DNA from: Berkiella sp964594635
GTDB taxonomy: Bacteria > Pseudomonadota > Gammaproteobacteria > Berkiellales > Berkiellaceae
Direction of reading: 5' to 3'
NCBI GenBank assembly: GCA_964594635.1
Contig: CAZQMV010000013.1
Coordinates: forward strand, 1-60,085
Length of the DNA stretch: 60,085 nt
How positions within the stretch are numbered: position 1 is the stretch's first letter; each line of letters opens with the position of its first letter. Of the stretch, positions 1-8,717 are shown piece by piece. Position numbers and translations under genes: made by a program. Under the pieces are notes generated by a model. That model was not told the DNA's origin. It made no database searches and saw nothing but the letters and a program-made list of their open reading frames with translations.

Positions 1-96
1 GGGGCGACGAGCTTTAGCGAGTGGGGGATTTAGGAATATGCCACAAGATCCACTATCGCACCCGAGAGCGAAGACGGATGCGAGCGGGGGATTTAA

Positions 97-909
97 TTAA
101 TGAAACCTCGCCACCACCAACCACCCTATCATCGCCAACAAACTCATATACGCAACAAACCATAAAAGCGCGTCTTTTCGATGCTTCCAAATCACTTTTT
201 TCTCAGCAATCGACGATAAAACAAAAGGGCTTCGTTTATCTAAGCCACTTTTGCTTAATAGATTTACGCTATCATCCGGGTCGAAAAGACTGGCATATTT
301 GGGATATAAGGCGGCAAATTGCTGTCCGCTATAAGTATGAAAATTACCCATGGCACGTAAAGACATCCCATCGTTCATGGTCCATTCGGTATAACGATAC
401 TTACCAAATGAACCCCATAAACGGCCTACCCATGAGGCCGGTTTTTTATTCGGATAACGCGCAAAGCCTTGCCATCGGTCGATTTTGCTTGTTGTGATAT
501 CAGCATCAGCAGGATCAATAATACAAATACCGGTTCCATCGCGCAATTCAAAGAGCTGTGAACTCATTCCATGCTCGATTAAACGCCACCCATTTTGTGG
601 ATCTAAGAATTCGATTGCGTAACGGTGCCAAGTACAGGGAAGTCGGCTTAATCGTGTGATCTCAGGTTTACCTAATATATGTTGTTCACCGGCAAGTTCA
701 ACGTATCCTTGTGCGGCGGAACGGATTTTGGCAGTGGGTGTGTCTTCTAATATGCGCGCTCTTTTGATGCTTTTATAGGATTGATACATAAAATAGAGGA
801 TGAACAATCCTCCCATACCGATCATCACCCAAAAAGCTTGTATCGGGATCGTTTTAAAAGCCATCTGCGTATTAAAGAAGAGTTGTTGTAAAGTATTATG
901 TAGAGTCAT
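97..909 (-). CDS. GIDE-domain membrane protein (MULAN-like, no RING)
   Basis: A 270-residue protein with an N-terminal membrane segment (about residues 24-43), a soluble region that resembles the GIDE domain known from the mitochondrial E3 ligase MULAN (about 60-235), and a second membrane segment near the C-terminus (about 247-266). There is no RING finger after the last helix, so ubiquitin ligase activity is not expected. The start ATG overlaps the stop of the upstream lemA by four bases (ATGA), which indicates translational coupling. GIDE proteins are recurrent neighbours of LemA in bacteria and the pair is thought to act at the inner membrane, but the biochemical role is not established. 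Family call is by motif reading only. Confidence 0.7.
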   Translation of the reverse strand: MTLHNTLQQLFFNTQMAFKTIPIQAFWVMIGMGGLFILYFMYQSYKSIKRARILEDTPTAKIRSAAQGYVELAGEQHILGKPEITRLSRLPCTWHRYAIEFLDPQNGWRLIEHGMSSQLFELRDGTGICIIDPADADITTSKIDRWQGFARYPNKKPASWVGRLWGSFGKYRYTEWTMNDGMSLRAMGNFHTYSGQQFAALYPKYASLFDPDDSVNLLSKSGLDKRSPFVLSSIAEKKVIWKHRKDALLWFVAYMSLLAMIGWLVVARFH

Positions 910-1493
910 TTTGAGAATAGCTGATTGATATCGACATCTTTGGTTTCTTCTTCACCAAATTCTAGCGGCACAAAATGCTTAAAGCCAAACAGTTTGGCGA
1001 CCAGTATATCGGGGATCTGTTCAATGCGAATATTGTTTAACGTGACGCTTTCATTATACAGTTCACGTCTATCGGCAATAGAATTCTCAAGCCCAGAAAT
1101 GCGACCTTGTAAATGTAAAAAGGTTTGATTGGCTTTTAAGTCAGGATAGTTTTCTGCAAGCGCAAACAAGTGACCGAGAGTGCCCTTAAGTAGCCCTTCG
1201 ACTTTACCCAATGAACTAATATCACCTTGTTCACGCGCTTGCATTGATTTAGCACGTAGCGCGGTGATTTTTTCAAGCGTAGGGGCTTCATAGGACATAT
1301 ATTGTTTGCAAGTCTCAACTAATTTGGGTAATTCATCGTGACGTTGCTTGAGTAGTACATCGATATTTGCCCAGGCTTTTTTAACGTTGTTTTTTAATGA
1401 AACCAGGTTATTAAAAATCATGATGATATAAAGCAGAACGAAGACTGCAAGGCCTATCCAGACATAATGCATGTAGTTACCGTTCAGTTCCAT
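906..1493 (-). CDS. lemA: LemA family membrane protein
   Basis: A 195-residue protein with one N-terminal membrane helix (about residues 9-28) followed by a long helical domain. The signature region after the helix (residues about 30-60, with NNVKKAWANIDVLLKQRHDELP) is characteristic of LemA. In Legionellales and other bacteria LemA has an out-in topology with the helical bundle outside the cytoplasm. A good ribosome binding site (AGAGGG) stands 5 bases before the ATG. It is the first gene of a two-gene operon with the GIDE-domain protein. Function is unknown beyond association with envelope processes. Confidence 0.88.
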   Translation of the reverse strand: MELNGNYMHYVWIGLAVFVLLYIIMIFNNLVSLKNNVKKAWANIDVLLKQRHDELPKLVETCKQYMSYEAPTLEKITALRAKSMQAREQGDISSLGKVEGLLKGTLGHLFALAENYPDLKANQTFLHLQGRISGLENSIADRRELYNESVTLNNIRIEQIPDILVAKLFGFKHFVPLEFGEEETKDVDINQLFSK

Positions 1494-1564
1494 ACAGCCC
1501 TCTCATCATAAATACGGTTAGCTATTATTATAGTATTGTACTATTTCCAATTTATTAAGTGTAC

Positions 1565-3079
1565 TTACGCCTCTATTTTTTGAACAGTAAAAATATGCCC
1601 AAGTACCGGGATATCTTCTTGGGTGCGAAGTGTTGCCTGCGTTTGTTGTAAAATCGTGAATTGATTTTGTTTTAACAACATTTCGACAAAACTTGGACGA
1701 TGCGTATAACGTCCTGTTGGCATCAGTTTGAAATCACCAATTTCGGCTTCTGGTAGGGTTTCAATTGAAAAGCAAAAAAAGCCCATCGGCGTTAACACTC
1801 TATGACATCCGGCAAAAACAGCTTGTAAGTCTCCAAAATAAACAAACACATCTGCGGCAATAATGAAATCAAAGCTGCTCTTTTCTTGCTGTTGTAAAAA
1901 ACTGACAGCATCAAGGCAATAAAGTGCATCATAAACACCACGCTGTTTCGCGACTTCAATCATATTGGGTGAAAGATCAACCCCCGTCATTTTGGTCGCA
2001 AGATCAGCAAATAAAGGCGCACAAAGACCACTGCCGCAGCCAAGGTCGAGCATATTCCAGTTCGTGCGACTACTGGTGTAAGGAGCCATTGCTTGACGCA
2101 GCAGAGAAGGGACTTGATAATCCAGCTGCTTTTTAACATGTTCATCGTAACTATAAGCATATTGATCAAATAAAGCGCGGGTAAAGGCTGCTGGCGCGCC
2201 TTCTGGCAGCGTTTTCCCTTGTATTGCGGCAACCATATGAGCTGCCGTTTGATTGTTAGGTTCAAGCTGCAATGCCGTTTGAAAATGGCTAAGAGCCAAC
2301 TCTCGTTGGTTTAAATGCAGATATATCGTGGCGAGATTATGATGGCTTGTTGCATGATTGGGATTTAATTCAATGACTTTGCTAAAGTCATCGCGGGCCT
2401 TTTCGGTTTTGGCCAAGGCACTTGCAATCACCCCTAAATGGTACAGTGCATCGATGTTTTCTGGTTCTCGTTCAATCACACGCTCTAATAAAGGTTCAGC
2501 TTCTTGATAATGTTTTAAGACGCAAAGGGTGATCCCTAAGTTATGCATGGCACCTAAATGATCTGGACGTCTTTTGAGGACTTCTTCAAAGTGGGCTTTG
2601 GCATCCAGAAAACGGTCTTGATGGATATAGGCATTCGCTAAATTGTAATGGGTGTCGACACTGGTGGGATCCATGCTGATCGCCTTTTGAAAGTGACGAA
2701 TGGCCTCATCAAAGTTGCCCATCTTATAAAGTAGAGCTCCTAAATTATTATGTGCTTGCGGATAAGGAGATTTTAGCCGCAGTGCTTCTTGATAGTGACG
2801 CTGTGCTAAAGGAATTTGTCCTAGACCTTTATATACATTAGCAAGATTATTATGAAATTCTGCGATCTGTGGAGCAAATTGTACGGCTTGTTGGAGATAA
2901 ACGAGTGCTTGATGGAAGTCGTGGCTTTGCGCAAAGGCCATGCCAAGTGCATGAAGAATATCGCCATCGCGAGGTGCTTGTGTTAGAAGATTCTGTAACA
3001 AGGGGATTGCAGTACTTAACTCATTTTTTTGTTGTAGCGCAAGTGCTGCTTCGAAATTCTTTTTCAACGAGTCATCCAT
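1565..3079 (-). CDS. TPR-repeat protein with C-terminal SAM methyltransferase
   Basis: A 504-residue protein. Residues about 1-290 hold around eight tetratricopeptide repeats with the expected spacing of Ala, Gly, Tyr and Pro (for example HNNLANVYKGLGQIPLAQRH). Residues about 335-460 form a class I SAM-dependent methyltransferase domain with the glycine-rich motif LDLGCGSGLCAPLFA, the acidic motif GVDLSPNMI and the later DFIIAADVFVYFGD. I chose the ATG at 3079, which has GGAGG ten bases upstream, over the ATG at 3100. The repeats would present a protein substrate to the methyltransferase; the substrate is unknown. It is divergent from the antiporter gene, with only 15 bases between the two start codons. 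Confidence 0.85.
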   Translation of the reverse strand: MDDSLKKNFEAALALQQKNELSTAIPLLQNLLTQAPRDGDILHALGMAFAQSHDFHQALVYLQQAVQFAPQIAEFHNNLANVYKGLGQIPLAQRHYQEALRLKSPYPQAHNNLGALLYKMGNFDEAIRHFQKAISMDPTSVDTHYNLANAYIHQDRFLDAKAHFEEVLKRRPDHLGAMHNLGITLCVLKHYQEAEPLLERVIEREPENIDALYHLGVIASALAKTEKARDDFSKVIELNPNHATSHHNLATIYLHLNQRELALSHFQTALQLEPNNQTAAHMVAAIQGKTLPEGAPAAFTRALFDQYAYSYDEHVKKQLDYQVPSLLRQAMAPYTSSRTNWNMLDLGCGSGLCAPLFADLATKMTGVDLSPNMIEVAKQRGVYDALYCLDAVSFLQQQEKSSFDFIIAADVFVYFGDLQAVFAGCHRVLTPMGFFCFSIETLPEAEIGDFKLMPTGRYTHRPSFVEMLLKQNQFTILQQTQATLRTQEDIPVLGHIFTVQKIEA

Positions 3080-3094
3080 GTTATAATGACCTCC

Positions 3095-4261
3095 ATGCAT
3101 AACGATATTATTTTTTCCATTTTTCTCATTTTTTCCGGTGCCGCGGTGTTAGCAACGTTAGCGTTGTATACCCGTCAATCCTTGTTAGTTGCTTATATTA
3201 TTCTAGGTATTATGCTTGGTCCCTTTGGATTCAAGCTTATTGCTGATCCTATCATTTTGAAAGACATAGGTGATATTGGGATCATTTTCTTATTGTTTTT
3301 ACTAGGCTTACATCTTGAGCCACACAATTTATTAAAAACCTTAAAACAAACGACCATTATCACAGTGTTGGCCGCAGCAGCCTTTGCCATAGTAGGTTAC
3401 GCCGTAGCATTAGCCAGTGGCTTTTCGCAAGCAGATGCCTTGATAATTGGCGCTAGCATGATGTTTTCTAGCACGATTATTGCGTTAAAACTCTTACCAA
3501 CCACCGTATTGCACCATCAACGCACCGGTGAAATTGTCATCAGCATCTTATTATTGCAGGATATTATCGCTATTTTTACGCTGCTCTTCCTGCATGGCGC
3601 AAGCAGTGGCACCTTAGGCTGGTTAGCATTGGTGAGGGCTTTTGTTGCTTTGCCCTTACTGATTGCATTTGCTTTTTTAGCTGAGCGTTACCTGTTAATT
3701 AAAATTGTGCATCGGTTTAGCCGAATTCATGAATATTTATTTTTGGTCGCCATTGGCTGGTGCTTAGGCCTTGGCCAATTAGCTGAAATGATGAACCTTT
3801 CATTTGAGATTGGTGCTTTTGTGGCGGGAATATCGATTGCACAAAGCCCGATTGCCCGGTTTATTGCAGAAAGTTTGCGACCTATCCGCGATTTCTTTCT
3901 GATTTTATTTTTCTTTTCCTTGGGCGCGAAAATTCATGTATCGTTAATCCATGATATTTGGTTGCCAGCCTTAGTATTAGCAACCTTAATGTTGGTTGTC
4001 AAACCCGTTATTTTTCAGCAATTACTCAGTAAAATTGCGCCTTCTAAAACGGCCGGCTGGGAAATCGGCGTGAGGTTAGGTCAGATCAGTGAGTTCTCGT
4101 TGTTGGTCGCTTATACGGCAGAAAAGAACCAACTGATTAGCGAGGCAGCTTACGCCTTGATCCAAATTTCAACCATTTTCACCTTTATGGTTTCAGCTTA
4201 TTGGGTGGTTAACCGCTATCCCAATCCCATTGCTTTCTCTGAAAAATTGCGTCGTGACTAA
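3095..4261 (+). CDS. CPA2-family cation:proton antiporter (KefB-like, membrane part only)
   Basis: About 388 residues with 11-12 predicted membrane helices covering the Na+/H+ exchanger domain. The conserved segment near residues 245-280 (FEIGAFVAGISIAQSP followed by RPIRDFFLILFFFSLG) is typical of the CPA2 group. The protein stops where KefB/KefC carry a TrkA-N/RCK domain, so it lacks nucleotide-gated control. An alternative ATG lies at 3086; neither start has a clear ribosome binding site, and the first ATG overlaps a TATAAT-like sequence. The next gene follows 20 bases after the stop. The ion carried cannot be told from sequence. Confidence 0.85.
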   Translation: MHNDIIFSIFLIFSGAAVLATLALYTRQSLLVAYIILGIMLGPFGFKLIADPIILKDIGDIGIIFLLFLLGLHLEPHNLLKTLKQTTIITVLAAAAFAIVGYAVALASGFSQADALIIGASMMFSSTIIALKLLPTTVLHHQRTGEIVISILLLQDIIAIFTLLFLHGASSGTLGWLALVRAFVALPLLIAFAFLAERYLLIKIVHRFSRIHEYLFLVAIGWCLGLGQLAEMMNLSFEIGAFVAGISIAQSPIARFIAESLRPIRDFFLILFFFSLGAKIHVSLIHDIWLPALVLATLMLVVKPVIFQQLLSKIAPSKTAGWEIGVRLGQISEFSLLVAYTAEKNQLISEAAYALIQISTIFTFMVSAYWVVNRYPNPIAFSEKLRRD

Positions 4262-4281
4262 GATTAAGAAGGATATGCTTC

Positions 4282-4884
4282 ATGCGCTTAATATATCGGT
4301 GGTGTTTATTCTTTTGTTTCATTGCGTTAAACACGGTGCTTGTTGCTAAGGAAAGCTACATTGATCTCTTGGGCGTTTCTTTGCCCAATCAAATGATTTT
4401 AGAAAATACCAAAGAAAAAGTGATCCTCAATGGTTATGCTGTCTGTAGTCGTTGGGGTAAACAAGTGTATGTGGGGGCACTTTACACTAACGCCATTGAA
4501 AAGCGGCCTGAGATGCTGTTATTGAATGATAACCCAATGGCGATGGTATTTTTCTTTGTTGAAGATGATATTACCCATGAAATGCTCATGGATGCGTTTA
4601 CTGAGAGCATTATGATTAACAATGACGATGCAGAAAATAAACGGGTTGATAAAAAGCGCTTGTTGGAGTTGAAAGAAAATCTGCTCGATACTTTGAATGC
4701 AGGGGATATTTTAGCCTTTCAATATTCCCCTCAATATGGCGTGACGATGTTAGTGAATGGCAAAATTCGCCACCATTGGCCCTATGCGAAGAACTTTTTT
4801 AACATGTTACTGCGAATGTGGATTGGGCCGTATCCGGTGAGTCGGAATTTTAAGCGCGCCATCCTAAATTTCCCAACAAAGTAG
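4282..4884 (+). CDS. Secreted chalcone isomerase-like protein
   Basis: A 200-residue protein with an N-terminal signal peptide (hydrophobic residues about 8-20, probable cleavage near VAKE) and then a domain that reads as the bacterial chalcone isomerase-like family: residues about 30-60 contain the conserved ILNGYAVCSRWGKQVYVGALY segment, and the C-terminal part has the KNFFNMLLRMWIGPYPVS segment. Bacterial members are periplasmic proteins without a known reaction; flavonoid chemistry is unlikely here. RBS AAGGA lies 7-8 bases before the ATG. It follows the antiporter by 20 bases and is probably co-transcribed with it. Confidence 0.75.
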   Translation: MRLIYRWCLFFCFIALNTVLVAKESYIDLLGVSLPNQMILENTKEKVILNGYAVCSRWGKQVYVGALYTNAIEKRPEMLLLNDNPMAMVFFFVEDDITHEMLMDAFTESIMINNDDAENKRVDKKRLLELKENLLDTLNAGDILAFQYSPQYGVTMLVNGKIRHHWPYAKNFFNMLLRMWIGPYPVSRNFKRAILNFPTK

Positions 4885-4889
4885 GTTAC

Positions 4890-5041
4890 AAAATCCCTCT
4901 GCCGTCAGAACGGCGTCTCCCTTTTACAAAGGGAGAAAATATGTCGCTACGCGATACGCACAATCAACGTTTTGAGGTTGCGAAGCAACCAAAAGATCTC
5001 CCTTTGTAAAAGGGAGAGGCGCGATAGCGCAGAGGGATTTT
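4890..5041. repeat. Palindromic MITE-like repeat, copy 1
   Basis: A 152-bp intergenic element that begins AAAATCCCTCTGC and ends with its inverse GCAGAGGGATTTT. Each arm holds an inner palindrome (TCTCCCTTTTACAAAGGGAGA on the left, its near inverse on the right) and a second small inverted repeat (GTCGCTACGCGA on the left, GGTTGCGAAGCAACC on the right). The same arm sequences recur at 46216-46360. It carries no reading frame and lies between the chalcone isomerase-like gene and the FKBP gene. A further partial end (ATCCCTCTGGCG) follows at about 5049. Confidence 0.85.
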
Positions 5042-5070
5042 TAAATGGATCCCTCTGGCGTAAGCTTTTT

Positions 5071-5817
5071 TTATTTTACAGTCTTGGTTGTTGTAGTAGC
5101 TGCAGCGGTATTATCTTCGCCACCTACATTCAACAATTCAACTTCAAACAATAATGTGGAGTTGGGTCCAATTAATTGACCAACGCCATTTTCGCCGTAA
5201 GCTAAATTAGCAGGAACAAATAATTCCCATTTAGCACCTGGTTTCATTAATTGTAGTGCTTCTACCCAACCTGGGATAACGCCATTCACTGCAAAATTAG
5301 CGGGTTCACCACGGGTGTAGGAACTATCAAATTCGGTACCATTGATCAATTTACCGCGATAGTGGGTAGTAACGGTATCGGTCGCTTTAGGTGACGTGCC
5401 TTTACCTTCTTTGATAATGCGATATTGCAAGCCACTTGGTAGAGTGACAACACCTTTTTGTTTTTTGTTTTCAGCGAGGAATTTTTCACCTTCTGCTAAA
5501 TTTTTTGTTGCTTGTTCTTTTGCCATGGTTTTGTGCTTTTCTAACATTTCGGTTTGTAATGCCATTAATGTTTGGCGAATTTCTTCTTCAGTCATGAGCG
5601 TTAATTTGTCCGCTTGGCCATCTTTGAATCCTGCTAAGAAAGATTCAGGATTGACTTCAATTTTTTGTTTTTGAATGCTTTTGCCTACATCGACACCGAT
5701 GCTATAGCTGATTTTGTCTTTTTTATCTGTTAGTTTTGTTGCTTGATCTGCAGCGAAGGAATGTTGTGCAAAGAAGCAAACGCTAGCAGCTGTAAGGGCG
5801 ATAAGTGTCCGTTTCAT
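5071..5817 (-). CDS. mip: Mip/FkpA-type FKBP peptidyl-prolyl cis-trans isomerase
   Basis: A 248-residue exported prolyl isomerase. A signal peptide of about 22 residues ends at SFAADQ. Residues about 30-125 form the helical dimerisation arm typical of FKBP-type PPIases with FkpA_N, and residues about 135-235 the FKBP domain with conserved HYRGKLINGTEFDSSY, NFAVNGVIPGW and LAYGENGVG segments. A Thr/Lys tail follows. Length and layout match Legionella Mip and E. coli FkpA, which act in the periplasm or on the cell surface; Mip promotes early intracellular infection. RBS AGAGGA is 7 bases upstream. Choosing mip over fkpA is a naming judgement. Confidence 0.88.
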   Translation of the reverse strand: MKRTLIALTAASVCFFAQHSFAADQATKLTDKKDKISYSIGVDVGKSIQKQKIEVNPESFLAGFKDGQADKLTLMTEEEIRQTLMALQTEMLEKHKTMAKEQATKNLAEGEKFLAENKKQKGVVTLPSGLQYRIIKEGKGTSPKATDTVTTHYRGKLINGTEFDSSYTRGEPANFAVNGVIPGWVEALQLMKPGAKWELFVPANLAYGENGVGQLIGPNSTLLFEVELLNVGGEDNTAAATTTTKTVK

Positions 5818-6020
5818 TCAGTTATCCTCTAAAGTTACCCAAAAATGCGAGAATCTCACTATAACAAGTTTTAAACCCGACGCGAAGGTAAATAGTAGGT
5901 TATTTTGTCTGAAATACAGCGTTCTATATTGGTCTACGGAGCAAATATATTGGTAATGTGCGCCGAGGACAGTAAAATGAAAACAGTGTCCTAGCTATTA
6001 TTTAACGAGCAAGCTAACTA

Positions 6021-7307
6021 ATGAAAAACAACCCTGAATGGCTCAATCTGCTGCTTCAAAAGAAAATGTTATTGATTTTGTTATTGGGTTTTGCCTCTGG
6101 GTTACCGCTTGGCTTAAGTGCCTCAACGTTACAAGCATGGTATGCAATGGATGGTGTCAGTATGGTCACCATTGGTTTTTTAGCGTTGGTTGGTCAACCT
6201 TATGTTTATAAATTTTTATGGTCACCTGTTTTAGATAAATACCGCTTACCCTTTTTAGGGCTGCGCCGTGGTTGGATGCTAGCCACACAAATCGCTATTA
6301 TCGTTGTGCTCATTCTCATGTCATTTATGCAACCTGCGACAACGCCTTATCAATTGGCATTTTTAGCGCTGTGCTTAACCGTTTTATCAGCTACCCAAGA
6401 TATCGCCATTGATGCTTATCGAACGGAATTGCTCACGCTTCCTGAACGCGGTATGGGAACTTCCATGGCGGTCACGGGTTATCGTATCGCCATGCTGGTA
6501 TCAGGTGGTTTGACGATGATTATTGCTCACTATAGCAGCTTTTCTTTTACCTATTTATTAATGGCCGTGCTAATGGGAGTGGGGGTATTTGCCACCTTGT
6601 GGGGTAAAGAGCCGCAGCATTATCGTGAAAAACCAGTCAACTTTTTTATTGCCTGTCTTGAACCTTTTAAAGAATTTTTCAGCCGAAGAAATGCCGTCGC
6701 CTTATTAGGGTTTATTGTTTTATACAAATTGGGTGATGCTTTTGCTGGCAGTTTAACGACCGCTTTTTTATTAAAAGGAGTTGGGTTCACGCTAGTTGAA
6801 GTCGGTATTATCAATAAAACCATTGGCTTGGCTGCGACTTTGATTGGTGTTTTTGTGGGCGGTGTTTTAATGGTGAAGCTGGGGCTTTTCCGCTCATTGT
6901 TGTGGTTTGGTATTTTACAAGCCGTGACTAATCTACTGTTTTTTGGGTTGGCGATGGTAGGGCAAAATATCTCTTTACTGGTGGCAACTGTTTTCTTAGA
7001 GAATTTCAGCGGCGGCCTTGGTACAGCTGCATTCATGGCCTTAGTGATGAGCTTATGTAATGCGCGTTTTACCGCAACCCAGTTTGCCTTATTAAGCTCA
7101 TTTAGTGCGATTGGACGTGTTTTCGTTGGACCTGCTGCAGGCTATCTGGTTGAAAGTGTGGGTTGGGCTGATTTCTTCTTGTGGACCGTATTATTTGCGG
7201 TACCTGGCTTGGTTTTATTGTGGTTGATCCGTGACACTATATTTAGCTATGAGCAACGGCAGGAAGTCATCGCAGAGGCAGTGAATGAAGCCCGAGCTGA
7301 AGCTTAG
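6021..7307 (+). CDS. ampG: AmpG-family MFS permease
   Basis: A 428-residue major facilitator protein with 12 or more hydrophobic helices. The N-terminal LLLGFASGLPLGLSASTLQAW and the following KFLWSPVLDKYRLPFLGLRRGW, together with SATQDIAIDAYR near residue 135, are signatures of AmpG, the inner-membrane importer of anhydromuropeptides for peptidoglycan recycling. The length fits the shorter AmpG class found in many Gammaproteobacteria that carry several AmpG paralogues, so the substrate could differ. No strong ribosome binding site is visible. It converges on fumC with 13 bases between stop codons and no obvious terminator. Confidence 0.85.
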   Translation: MKNNPEWLNLLLQKKMLLILLLGFASGLPLGLSASTLQAWYAMDGVSMVTIGFLALVGQPYVYKFLWSPVLDKYRLPFLGLRRGWMLATQIAIIVVLILMSFMQPATTPYQLAFLALCLTVLSATQDIAIDAYRTELLTLPERGMGTSMAVTGYRIAMLVSGGLTMIIAHYSSFSFTYLLMAVLMGVGVFATLWGKEPQHYREKPVNFFIACLEPFKEFFSRRNAVALLGFIVLYKLGDAFAGSLTTAFLLKGVGFTLVEVGIINKTIGLAATLIGVFVGGVLMVKLGLFRSLLWFGILQAVTNLLFFGLAMVGQNISLLVATVFLENFSGGLGTAAFMALVMSLCNARFTATQFALLSSFSAIGRVFVGPAAGYLVESVGWADFFLWTVLFAVPGLVLLWLIRDTIFSYEQRQEVIAEAVNEARAEA

Positions 7308-7320
7308 GCTTCATTCATCA

Positions 7321-8715
7321 TTACTTCGGAATGCCACCTTTGGTGAGGTGGGTAGGATCGAGCAGTTCAGCGAGTTGTTTTTCGCTTAACTCGGTCATTT
7401 CTTTAGCCACATCCATTAAAGGTAACTTTTTCGCATAAGCGGTTTTCGCAATTATTGCACCCAGCTCATAGCCAATAACGGTGTTAAGCGCAGTGACTAA
7501 AATGGGATTGCGTGAAAGTTGCTCTTTAATATGATCGGTATTCACCGTAAACCCAGCAATCGCTTTATCGGCAAGGAGCCTCGCACCGTTGCTTAAGATC
7601 TGTAAACTTTGTAACAGGTTATAAGCTACCATCGGTAACATCACATTTAACTGAAAGTTACCCGCTTGGCCGCCAATGGTAATGGCTGAATCATTGCCGA
7701 TCACCTGCGCACAAATCATCGTCATGGCTTCTGGGATCACCGGATTCACTTTACCAGGCATAATGCTGCTGCCAGGTTGTAAAGCAGGTAATGCAATTTC
7801 ACCAAGGCCTGCTAATGGACCACTGTTCATCCAACGTAAATCATTAGCAATTTTCATTAAACTGACAGCGGTTGTTTTTAATTGCCCCGATAAGGCTACC
7901 GCTGCATCTTGCGAACTCATGCTGGCAAAACGGTTAGTGCTTTCTGTAAAGGGGATACTGAGTTGATGTGACAATGCTGCGCAGACCCGTTTACCAAATT
8001 CTGAGTGGGCATTGATCCCCGTTCCAACTGCCGTGCCGCCGATGGCTAAACTTTGGATCCCAAGTGGGCTAAGCGCAGTTGCAGAGAGTTGCGCGATATT
8101 ATCGGCTATCTGTGCTGCATAACCACCCAATTCTTGCCCAAGCGTCACGGGCATCGCATCCATTAAATGGGTGCGGCCTGTTTTGACCACGTCTTTTAAC
8201 TCGTTCGCTCTTTTTTCTAAGGTTTGTTGTAAGTGCGTTAAAGCAGGCAACAGATCTCGTTGTAAGGCAATACTGGCACTGACATGAATGGCTGTTGGGA
8301 TCACATCGTTACTGCTTTGGCTCATATTGACATCATCGTTGGGATGAATAGGTGCTTTAGCAAAACGCGTTGCAAGCTCTGATATGACTTCATTGGCATT
8401 CATATTTGAGCTGGTGCCAGAGCCAGTTTGGAACACATCAATCGGAAAGGCTGTATCATAATCGCCCTTGGCGACGGCATTGGCTGCGTTAATGATTGCC
8501 GTTGCTTTTTTCTCATCTAGCAGCCCTAAATCGACATTCACTTTCGCTGCTGCCGCTTTAATGTAACCCAGTGCTTGAATAAAGCCACTAGGCATCGCTA
8601 ACCCTGAGATAGGGAAATTTTCGATAGCACGTTGCGTTTGCGCGCCATAAAGTGCATCGATAGGTACTTGCATATCACCCATGCTGTCTTTGACGGTACG
8701 AAATTGTTCGCTCAT
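7321..8715 (-). CDS. fumC: Class II fumarate hydratase
   Basis: A 464-residue enzyme that interconverts fumarate and L-malate in the TCA cycle. Diagnostic features are GSGTSSNMNANEVI (about residue 100), TGRTHLMDAMPVTLGQE (about 185-200) and the family signature GSSIMPGKVNPVIPE (about 320), which holds the substrate-binding loop. Length matches iron-independent FumC. It starts 2 bases after the acnA stop, so the two TCA genes form an operon and are probably translated together. Confidence 0.96.
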   Translation of the reverse strand: MSEQFRTVKDSMGDMQVPIDALYGAQTQRAIENFPISGLAMPSGFIQALGYIKAAAAKVNVDLGLLDEKKATAIINAANAVAKGDYDTAFPIDVFQTGSGTSSNMNANEVISELATRFAKAPIHPNDDVNMSQSSNDVIPTAIHVSASIALQRDLLPALTHLQQTLEKRANELKDVVKTGRTHLMDAMPVTLGQELGGYAAQIADNIAQLSATALSPLGIQSLAIGGTAVGTGINAHSEFGKRVCAALSHQLSIPFTESTNRFASMSSQDAAVALSGQLKTTAVSLMKIANDLRWMNSGPLAGLGEIALPALQPGSSIMPGKVNPVIPEAMTMICAQVIGNDSAITIGGQAGNFQLNVMLPMVAYNLLQSLQILSNGARLLADKAIAGFTVNTDHIKEQLSRNPILVTALNTVIGYELGAIIAKTAYAKKLPLMDVAKEMTELSEKQLAELLDPTHLTKGGIPK

Positions 8716-8717
8716 CT

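Noticed and set aside
21..497. Open frame of 158 codons on the plus strand
   Set aside because: It lies opposite the well-supported GIDE-domain gene, has no ribosome binding site and no recognisable domain.
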